Shown here: piece by piece, positions 5,865 to 11,777 of the stretch
How the letters are laid out: every line of letters begins with the position of its first letter
Position numbering within the stretch: position 1 is the stretch's first letter
DNA from: Clostridia bacterium
GTDB taxonomy: Bacteria > Bacillota_A > Clostridia > Christensenellales > Borkfalkiaceae
DNA: 17,730 nt
Assembly (NCBI GenBank): GCA_017462505.1
Contig: JAFTQY010000085.1
Span: 1 to 17,730 of the forward strand
Reading direction: 5' to 3'
Notes under the pieces: model-generated
Told to the model about the DNA's origin: nothing
Databases searched by the model: none
The model's input: the letters and a program-made list of their open reading frames with translations, nothing else
Position numbers and translations under genes: made by a program

Positions 5865-8672
5865 TTATTTGATTGTTTTCACCAACGCATAGCCGTCTGC
5901 GACCAAATCGCTCTTACCGTTTTTCCAAGACTTCATACGTTCCCACGTGTGCGGGCCTACGTATAACGGCTCTTCTTCGAGCGCATGGAAAGGCCCCATC
6001 AGGTTGCGATTGCCGATCGTGAGCATAAGCTCGATCTCGTTTTCGCCCTTTTCGAGGTACTTGGATATATCCAGCTTATTGCCGAACATCATCTTGCCCG
6101 CGTACGCGCCGTTGATCTTGACTTCGATCAGGTGATAATTCCAATCGATCACGAGATCACAATTCGTATCGTCTACGCACACCGTCTGTTTGAGGGTAAT
6201 ATCCCCCGCAAAGAACGGATAGCCCTCTTCCACAAGGTCACAAATTTCCGTTTTTTGCACGCCCAAACGGAAATTGTCGCCGATATAAATGGCGTCCATT
6301 TTTCCTTTCTTAAAATCGCCGTATACGCCGAAATCCCCGCGCAGGAAAATCGCCTCGATATCCGTGTCGTACGCAAGACAGTTTTTCAAGCTCTCCGTCA
6401 CGTTTTCGCCAAACAGCACGTAATATACCTGTTCGCTCTGATAATAATCGATCTCGATCACCACTTCGTTTTTGCCCGTTTTGACAAGGCGCGCGATATC
6501 GTATTCGAGGAGCGCCTTTTCAAGAGCCGCCGAGCCGATTTTTTCAACCCTTTCGCCGTTTACAGACACGCAAAGAGTGTTGGTATCTTCGGCGAGCAAA
6601 GCGCATTTGGTGGGGGGCGTGTCCACGATGAACTCGTATTTAAGGTACAATTTGCCCTTATATCTACGCTGTAACATTTCGTTAAAAACGCCCATGTGGT
6701 GGGTGGGTTCGCTGTACGTTACCCCATCCGTCGAATAGCGGATATAGTCGATCGTGAAGAAGTTCTCCACGTCGCCGCTCACCGTAAACTGCTTGCCCAA
6801 GCGCAAGGGCTTGTGCGCGGTTTCCTCTTCGGGCGTTTCGTTGCTAAAATAGAGCAAGTACGACTGCCCTTTGTCAAAGTGCAATTTCGTCGGCAACGTC
6901 TTATATTCGTCTTTCAAAATGTCGTAGGACGAGAACGACGTCGCGCCTTTGAGGGTAAATTCGATTTCCGTTTCGTCGCCCACGTTGACGGCGTACAGGA
7001 AATATCTGCCCTCATTATCCCTGCGCAGGGTCGAACGCACGGTCGGATTTTGCGTACCCGTATAGAGCTGCGCCGAAATAATTTCGTCAAAGCTCGTGTT
7101 CGTTTCCAGATAATCGTAGGTGTATTCGTTCCATTCAAGATAGGTCGGCTTTTCGTCCAAAAGCAACACCTTACCGCCGTTTTCCACGAACTTGCGGAGC
7201 AATACTTCGCTGGTTTTATCCATGGTATAGAGTTTCGGGAATACGATATACTCGTACGAGCAATTGCCAAGGATCAGCTTTTTGCCCTCTACTCTGCCGT
7301 ATTTTGCCAGCAAGGTTTCATCTAAGAGCTGGAACGGGATTTGCTTTTGCGTCAGCGTATCCACCGCGTCCAAAAGCTTGATATCCAAATCGTCCACCGA
7401 TTTATAGAGCGGCTTGCAAAAGCGTTTGTACACGAAATAGGTACTACGCTGAGGATGGAACATCGCCACGTTGACGATTTCCTCGCTCTCGGCAAGGGTT
7501 TTGCCAAGATAGGAAAAATAATCGTTAAATTCTTTAAAATTCTTCTTAATCCAAGGGTTGACGTCCGAAAAATGCGCGGGATAGTCCCGTTTTCTCTGCC
7601 CGTGTTCGGTGTAGGGCAACAGGTGCTGACACATCAAATTGATACCGCCGACGTATTGAAATTCGGCAATTTCTTTCAGTTGTTGGGGGCTGACGTCCCA
7701 GCCGCAACAAGCGAACGTTTCGGTAAGCGTTTGTTTTTTGCCGAGCTGTGCCGCAACGGACGACACCTGCTTAGGCGCAAGCGGACCGCCCGTCCATTTG
7801 CCCAGCCAATCCATGCCGGGGATATGCTCAAATTCGTAAAAAGGCATAATACCGCCGCAAGATTCCATTTGCGAGTGCATAACCTGTTCTTCTACGTAAT
7901 GCCCCGTCAGCTTATAGCCGTTGTTATCGCACCACGTATAGATCTTTTCCGCAAAGTTTTTCAGCATCAATCCCTGCATGCCTTTCCAGAATTTATAGCG
8001 GAATTCACGATAGCCTTCCTTTTCTACGAACAGCAAGCCTAATTTGTCATAAATATCTTCGCCGTACGTATCGGCAAAATATTTGGGCATTACGCGGGTA
8101 AACGGAGTTTCCCAACGGTAATATTGCGGTTCGTCCGTGAAGAACCCTTTCAGACTGTACGTATCCCGTTTTTTGTATTCTTCGTGGGTCGCCGCCAAAA
8201 ATTGATCCACCACTTCGCCGTTTAAAATATCCGCCGTGGACGCCGCATAATGCTCGTATACGTTCAGACAGTTTTCGCAAGGGGAATTCGTTCGTTTGAG
8301 TACGTCCCCCGCCAAATCGTAAGAAACCGTCGCGTTTTCGTCGTACGCGCCGATCTTAAACGTCAAATATTTGTCGTGATTTTCGATATTTTCGAGCAGC
8401 TTTCCGCCCACGAAACCGCTGGGCCAACCGTTCTCGTCGTAGGCGTACGCCTCCATGCCCAGCTCTTCCGCCTTTTCCGCGCAAGCCTTGATACAGCTAA
8501 ACCACTTTTCGCCGAGATATTCCGTTTTCAACCCGCCGCGCGCGTGCATGAAAAAGCCGCCCACGCCGTTTGCGTTCATCCATTCGATCTGCTTTACCAA
8601 ACCCTCTTCGTCAAGCTCGTCGTTCCACGACCAAAAGGGAATACATTGATATTTCTTTTCAACCTGTTTCAT
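5865..8672 (-). CDS. GH106-like glycoside hydrolase (possible intracellular alpha-L-rhamnosidase)
   Basis: This 935-residue protein resembles the GH106 alpha-L-rhamnosidase superfamily. Near the N-terminus are PFWSWNDEL (12-20), GVGGFFMHARGGL (36-48) and YDENGWPSGFVGG (78-90). Later come GFFTDEPQ (176-183) and LTETFACCGWD (316-326), whose Glu residues are candidate catalytic acids. The region after about residue 630 looks like beta-sandwich or galactose-binding-like modules (CVSVNGERVEK, MLTIGNRNL). There is no signal peptide, so it should act on imported oligosaccharides or glycosides. The start has an AAGGAAA site. It lies directly after the terminator of the microcompartment operon, with no clear promoter of its own. 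If it frees rhamnose, that sugar could feed 1,2-propanediol formation. Substrate specificity is inferred; many relatives are uncharacterised. Confidence 0.7.
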   Translation of the reverse strand: MKQVEKKYQCIPFWSWNDELDEEGLVKQIEWMNANGVGGFFMHARGGLKTEYLGEKWFSCIKACAEKAEELGMEAYAYDENGWPSGFVGGKLLENIENHDKYLTFKIGAYDENATVSYDLAGDVLKRTNSPCENCLNVYEHYAASTADILNGEVVDQFLAATHEEYKKRDTYSLKGFFTDEPQYYRWETPFTRVMPKYFADTYGEDIYDKLGLLFVEKEGYREFRYKFWKGMQGLMLKNFAEKIYTWCDNNGYKLTGHYVEEQVMHSQMESCGGIMPFYEFEHIPGMDWLGKWTGGPLAPKQVSSVAAQLGKKQTLTETFACCGWDVSPQQLKEIAEFQYVGGINLMCQHLLPYTEHGQRKRDYPAHFSDVNPWIKKNFKEFNDYFSYLGKTLAESEEIVNVAMFHPQRSTYFVYKRFCKPLYKSVDDLDIKLLDAVDTLTQKQIPFQLLDETLLAKYGRVEGKKLILGNCSYEYIVFPKLYTMDKTSEVLLRKFVENGGKVLLLDEKPTYLEWNEYTYDYLETNTSFDEIISAQLYTGTQNPTVRSTLRRDNEGRYFLYAVNVGDETEIEFTLKGATSFSSYDILKDEYKTLPTKLHFDKGQSYLLYFSNETPEEETAHKPLRLGKQFTVSGDVENFFTIDYIRYSTDGVTYSEPTHHMGVFNEMLQRRYKGKLYLKYEFIVDTPPTKCALLAEDTNTLCVSVNGERVEKIGSAALEKALLEYDIARLVKTGKNEVVIEIDYYQSEQVYYVLFGENVTESLKNCLAYDTDIEAIFLRGDFGVYGDFKKGKMDAIYIGDNFRLGVQKTEICDLVEEGYPFFAGDITLKQTVCVDDTNCDLVIDWNYHLIEVKINGAYAGKMMFGNKLDISKYLEKGENEIELMLTIGNRNLMGPFHALEEEPLYVGPHTWERMKSWKNGKSDLVADGYALVKTIK

Positions 8673-8691
8673 ATTTTTTTCCTTTTTATTT

Positions 8692-8737
8692 AATAAAAAC
8701 GACGAAACGGGGCGTTTGTCCGTCCCTTTCGCCGTTT
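8692..8737 (-). terminator. Terminator closing the microcompartment operon
   Basis: The minus-strand transcript forms AAACGGCGAAA (8737-8727) with TTTCGTCGTTT (8707-8697), 11 pairs with one G-U, extended by GGG/CCC inside, and followed by TTTTTATT. It starts 9 bases after the stop codon of the 97-residue gene. The ribosome binding site of the GH106-like gene is only about 10 bases downstream, so that gene depends on readthrough or on a promoter I cannot see. Confidence 0.85.
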
Positions 8738-8745
8738 AAAAATTT

Positions 8746-9039
8746 TTACAACAAATAATAGGGCATATCGTTGCCGACTTCTACGCGCACAAAGCCGTCT
8801 TTTACCGCTTTTTTCGCGCAAGGTTTCTTCGCCGCACTCTTTTTCGCAGGCGCTTTTTTCGCGGGTTTTTTAGCCTCTGCGGGCGCTGTCGCCGTTTCCA
8901 CGGGCGCGATCAGCTTTTCCACAACCTGCGGATCGGGATTTGCGATCACGTGGCTGTTTTCCATGTCAGGAGCGGAGCTTGCTACCTTTGAATACCCGTT
9001 GTTTTCTACTCTTTTGATTGCGTTTTTACCGATTGGCAT
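8746..9039 (-). CDS. 97-residue Lys/Ala-rich protein coupled to ParA; candidate McdB-like partner
   Basis: I do not recognise a named family. The protein has three parts: an N-terminal segment (residues 1-45, MPIGKNAIKRVENNGYSKV onward) that looks ordered, a low-complexity Ala/Lys/Pro linker (46-80) that is certainly disordered and strongly basic, and a short hydrophobic end, FVRVEVGNDMPYYLL (83-97). It is real: a perfect AAAGGAG site lies at good distance before the ATG, and it overlaps the end of the ParA gene by 14 bases. ParA-family ATPases usually have a small, basic, partly disordered partner encoded next to them, which stimulates ATPase activity and tethers the cargo. Here the cargo is plausibly the microcompartment. 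A general nucleoid- or RNA-binding role is an alternative. The function is inferred from context only. Confidence 0.8.
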   Translation of the reverse strand: MPIGKNAIKRVENNGYSKVASSAPDMENSHVIANPDPQVVEKLIAPVETATAPAEAKKPAKKAPAKKSAAKKPCAKKAVKDGFVRVEVGNDMPYYLL

Positions 9040-9817
9040 ACTCTATGATCTCCTTTGCAAGTTGTGTATATTCCACCGCACTGCGGCTGGATTTTTTATA
9101 AGCGACGACGGGCTTGCTGTTGTCCTGCGCCCATTCCACCGCGCTGTCCACGCGCACGTAGTTTTCAAAAAGGCGGGTGTTTTCCAGCTCTTTGAGCGTT
9201 TCCATCGTCTGTTTAAAATATTTCTTGCGCTCGTCCGCCTTGGTGACGGCGATGCCCAAAATTTCAAGCTTGGGCGCGATACGCTTTGCCTGTTCGCAAA
9301 ATTCAAACATGTTCGCAAGTCCGAACAACCCCCAAGGGCTTGCCTCTACGGGGATCACCACGTAATCGGACGCGCACATAACGTTCATCACCCAACCGCC
9401 CAAGGTCGGGGGCGAATCGATCAAAATATAATCGTAATAGCCCTTTGCACGAACGCGTTCAAGGCATTTTTTCAAAATCGTTTCGCGTTGCCATTTACCA
9501 AAAAGATCGAACTCGATCGAGCTCATGAGCGACGTGGACGGCACGATATCGAGATTTTCAATGCCCGTCGGCACGATATAATCGTCCAAATCCCTTTCCC
9601 CAACGACGGCGCGATAGATATTCTTTTCGCCCTTGGCGTATTCGTACGCCGTTTCCTCGTCAAAGAAAGAAATGGTCAAATTCAGCTGCATATCCCCGTC
9701 GATCATCAGGATCTTTTTGCCCGACAACGCCAAGGCGCAACCGACGTTGGAACAGGTAGTCGTTTTGCCGCTACCCCCCTTGTTGTTTGCAAATGCGATC
9801 ACTTTCGTTTTGCTCAT
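9026..9817 (-). CDS. ParA/MinD-family ATPase, candidate microcompartment-positioning protein (McdA-like)
   Basis: The 263-residue ATPase has the deviant Walker A loop KGGSGKTTT (residues 13-21) with the signature Lys that defines ParA/MinD dimers, the switch motif MIDGDMQLNLT and the Walker B-like LIDSPPTLGG. There is no N-terminal helix-turn-helix, unlike plasmid ParA repressors, and no C-terminal membrane helix is evident. Such ATPases bind DNA non-specifically as ATP dimers and move cargo over the nucleoid. It lies 19 bases after the eutP homologue with a GGAG site, and overlaps the next small gene, so it belongs to the microcompartment operon. No parB-like gene or parS-like repeat is visible. 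Chromosome or plasmid partition is therefore less likely than organelle distribution, but this is inference. Confidence 0.9.
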   Translation of the reverse strand: MSKTKVIAFANNKGGSGKTTTCSNVGCALALSGKKILMIDGDMQLNLTISFFDEETAYEYAKGEKNIYRAVVGERDLDDYIVPTGIENLDIVPSTSLMSSIEFDLFGKWQRETILKKCLERVRAKGYYDYILIDSPPTLGGWVMNVMCASDYVVIPVEASPWGLFGLANMFEFCEQAKRIAPKLEILGIAVTKADERKKYFKQTMETLKELENTRLFENYVRVDSAVEWAQDNSKPVVAYKKSSRSAVEYTQLAKEIIEYANR

Positions 9818-9836
9818 ATCTTCTCTCCGTGTCTTC

Positions 9837-10364
9837 TTATAACAGCCAAGTTTCCAGCTGTCCGTTTTTCTTTTGCCGGTCTTCCCTTTTTTCTACGGTC
9901 GGTTTTTTCACGGTCGGTTTCCGCGTTTTTTTACCGCTGTCGTCGTTTAAGAAAGCCGCCAATTCCTTAATCCCCTCGCCCGTGATCGAGCTGACGGCGA
10001 ACACCTTTTTACACCCCGCGAGCTTTAACCAACGGGTAACCCGCTCCACGTTCGCGTCGGGTTTATCAATACCCGTCACGATCCCGATCGCCTCGCGGTT
10101 GACCATACTCGTTAAACAGGGCGGAAAGATCGAATACGGCTCGTTTGCCGAAAGCACCAGCCCCACCACGTCCGCCTCGTATGCGTACAAAGAGAGCGCG
10201 CCGCTCGTTTCTCTGCGCTCGGTATATTCGCCCGGGGTGTCGATAACGGTATCGAGATAATTGACGTACTGCGTCTTAAAATATTTGATTTCTTCCCCGC
10301 GCAGAGCCTGCGTCAAAGTCGTTTTCCCTGCCGCCACTCTGCCGAATAGCATAATTTTTTTCAT
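9837..10364 (-). CDS. eutP: EutP/PduV-like small GTPase with an extra basic C-terminal tail
   Basis: The 175-residue protein has a Ras-like GTPase fold: P-loop GRVAAGKTT (residues 8-16), DTPGEY (42-47) and TGIDKPDA (97-104) as the base-recognition region, the last a variant of the usual (N/T)KxD. The DTPGEY form and overall order are those of EutP and PduV, which are linked to microcompartments; PduV has been reported at the outer surface of Pdu compartments. After the GTPase domain there is a Lys/Thr-rich tail (about 142-175) that ends QLETWLL, which is longer than in the enterobacterial proteins I recall. The start at 10364 (MKKIMLFG) fits the family; an in-frame ATG 16 codons earlier would overlap eutS. 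The upstream ribosome binding site is weak (GGACG), so coupling to eutS translation is likely. Confidence 0.87.
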   Translation of the reverse strand: MKKIMLFGRVAAGKTTLTQALRGEEIKYFKTQYVNYLDTVIDTPGEYTERRETSGALSLYAYEADVVGLVLSANEPYSIFPPCLTSMVNREAIGIVTGIDKPDANVERVTRWLKLAGCKKVFAVSSITGEGIKELAAFLNDDSGKKTRKPTVKKPTVEKREDRQKKNGQLETWLL

Positions 10365-10383
10365 AGTTTTTCGTCCGAATGGA

Positions 10384-10743
10384 TTAGGTTTTCGTGAGTT
10401 CGCAACAAGCATAGCCCAGCTTGTTAATGCAATATTCGCGGATTGCCGTAAACGCCGCCTCGACGGACGAAACGCTGCCCGTGATAATGAGCGTGCCCGT
10501 AAATCTGTCTACGAACCCGATTTCCGCGCCCGAGGATTTCATCGCGATATCCGCCGCGATCACCGCGCTTTCGTACGGAATAACCGTCAAAACGCCGATC
10601 GCGCTCTTCGTATAATCCGTCTGCGGGTCGAGCCCGAGCTTGGTATACAGCGTTTCACCGGGATTTGCGATAATGTGGCAAAGGGTGATCTGTTTACCGG
10701 GGACAAACTCTTGTATAATTGTCATTTTATCTTGTAACTGCAT
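10384..10743 (-). CDS. eutS: EutS/PduU-type circularly permuted BMC shell protein
   Basis: The 119-residue protein matches EutS: MTIIQEFVPGKQITLCHIIA near the N-terminus, IGVLTVIPYESAVIAADIAM in the middle and GFVDRFTGTLIITGSVSSVE toward the end. These proteins are circular permutants of the BMC fold. EutS forms bent hexamers thought to shape shell edges, and PduU forms a small beta-barrel over the pore. The start at 10743 has an AGGTAGG site 8 bases upstream; a second in-frame Met at residue 7 lacks a comparable site. It begins the distal block eutS-eutP-parA-small ORF, separated from the activase gene by an element that is also found after the GRE gene. Confidence 0.93.
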   Translation of the reverse strand: MQLQDKMTIIQEFVPGKQITLCHIIANPGETLYTKLGLDPQTDYTKSAIGVLTVIPYESAVIAADIAMKSSGAEIGFVDRFTGTLIITGSVSSVEAAFTAIREYCINKLGYACCELTKT

Positions 10744-10788
10744 ATCGTTACCTACCTTTTAGAAACTGTATTGATAAATTTGTATTCG

Positions 10789-10869
10789 GTCGACTACGCT
10801 CTCATACCCACGTGGGGATATTACACACGTAGAGAAAGATAGTAAGGCTATCTGCAAGATTATCTTGCT
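10789..10869 (-). repeat. Intergenic element, copy A (after the activase gene)
   Basis: This 81-base sequence matches the spacer at 11696-11777, by eye about three quarters to four fifths identical with a few single-base gaps; the outer 23 bases differ at one position. On the minus strand it begins at the last base of the activase stop codon, with the perfect inverted repeat GCAAGATAATCTTGC (10868-10854). It contains a central CCCACGTGGG hairpin and ends at a GTCGAC site. It is probably transcribed within the operon. Confidence 0.85.
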
Positions 10870-11654
10870 CAGCCGCCGATTTGGCACTTTAAACCGCTCT
10901 CTTCCGCCACCGAAAGTAAATATTCCATTCTTTCCTGCGCAGGCGGCTCAATGCCTTTGAGCGCGTAATTTCTGTCCAAGCCCGCGTACTTATCCTGCCC
11001 CAAGCGGTGATACGGGAGCAAGTGGTGTTCCCTTACGCCGGGCAAGCTCGCCGCAAAGCGAGAAATCGCGCGGATCTCTTCCGCCGTATCGTTAAAACCG
11101 GGCACGACGGGGGTACGTACCACGAGCTGTACGCCGCTTGCCGCCAAGCGCTTTGCGTTTTCCAAAATCAACTCGTTTCCCGCCGCCGTAAATTCCTTAT
11201 GCTTTGCCGAATCCATGTGCTTGATGTCCATTAAGAACAGATCGAGGTAGGGCAAAATCTTTTCGATATTTTCGTAGGGTGCGTTCGCCGTCGATTCCAC
11301 CGCCGTATGCAAGCCGTTTTCCTTGCACGCGTGGAGCAAATCCCGCGCAAAATCGGGCTGACCTAAAATTTCACCGCCCGACAGAGTGATACCGCCGCCG
11401 CTACGCCAATAATAATTTTCGTCCGCGAGTAGTTCGGGCAAAATCTCGCCCACCGTCACGTCCCTACCGACGATTTTTTCCTTGCCGTTTTCCTGCATGG
11501 TCTGAATTTCATACGACTGCGATTCGGGGTTACAGCACCACGCGCAACGCATGAAACAGCCCTTAAAAAAGACAATGGTACGGATTCCCGGTCCGTCGTG
11601 GATCGAGAAACGTTGAATATTAAATATTCTGCCTTTCGTACCGTAAATGTCCAT
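10869..11654 (-). CDS. Glycyl-radical enzyme activase (radical SAM), short form
   Basis: This 261-residue radical SAM enzyme would install the glycyl radical on the adjacent GRE, using S-adenosylmethionine and a [4Fe-4S] cluster. The N-terminal FSIHDGPGIRTIVFFKGC pattern is that of activases, followed by the cluster motif C33-x3-C37-x2-C40. GGGITLSGGE is the SAM-binding glycine motif, in a slightly unusual form (GGEILGQ rather than GGEPLxQ). It lacks the eight-cysteine ferredoxin-like insert found between the radical SAM motif and the rest of many GRE activases, such as those of glycerol dehydratase and choline lyase, so it resembles pyruvate formate-lyase activase in plan. An AAGGAA site supports the start. 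It lies between two copies of the same intergenic element, directly after the GRE gene. Confidence 0.93.
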   Translation of the reverse strand: MDIYGTKGRIFNIQRFSIHDGPGIRTIVFFKGCFMRCAWCCNPESQSYEIQTMQENGKEKIVGRDVTVGEILPELLADENYYWRSGGGITLSGGEILGQPDFARDLLHACKENGLHTAVESTANAPYENIEKILPYLDLFLMDIKHMDSAKHKEFTAAGNELILENAKRLAASGVQLVVRTPVVPGFNDTAEEIRAISRFAASLPGVREHHLLPYHRLGQDKYAGLDRNYALKGIEPPAQERMEYLLSVAEESGLKCQIGG

Positions 11655-11695
11655 AGTCGTTCCTTGTTATTGCAAGATTATCTGTAAATATTTGT

Positions 11696-11777
11696 GTCGA
11701 CTGCGCTCTCATACCCACACGGGTATCCTATCCACACGTGAGATAGATAGTAAGATTAGCTGCAAGATTATCTTGCT
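11696..11777 (-). repeat. Intergenic element, copy B (after the glycyl radical enzyme gene)
   Basis: This 82-base copy starts on the minus strand at the final base of the GRE stop codon with the same inverted repeat GCAAGATAATCTTGC (11776-11762). Its central hairpin is ATACCCGTGTGGGTAT, where copy A has different bases but can still pair. A third, partial match to the first segment, GCAAGATTATCT on the plus strand, is at 11672-11683, just before the activase ribosome binding site. No T run follows, so it is not an ordinary terminator. Confidence 0.85.

Noticed and set aside
8771..9970. Long plus-strand open frame of 399 codons
   Set aside because: It lies opposite the small Lys/Ala-rich gene, parA and part of eutP, all of which have ribosome binding sites and clear motifs. 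The peptide shows no family features and reads as an antisense frame in GC-rich codons.
10789..11777. The two similar intergenic sequences as a CRISPR array or insertion-sequence ends
   Set aside because: Only two full copies exist, they are spaced by a whole conserved gene (the activase), they lie in the same orientation, and no transposase is present between or beside them.
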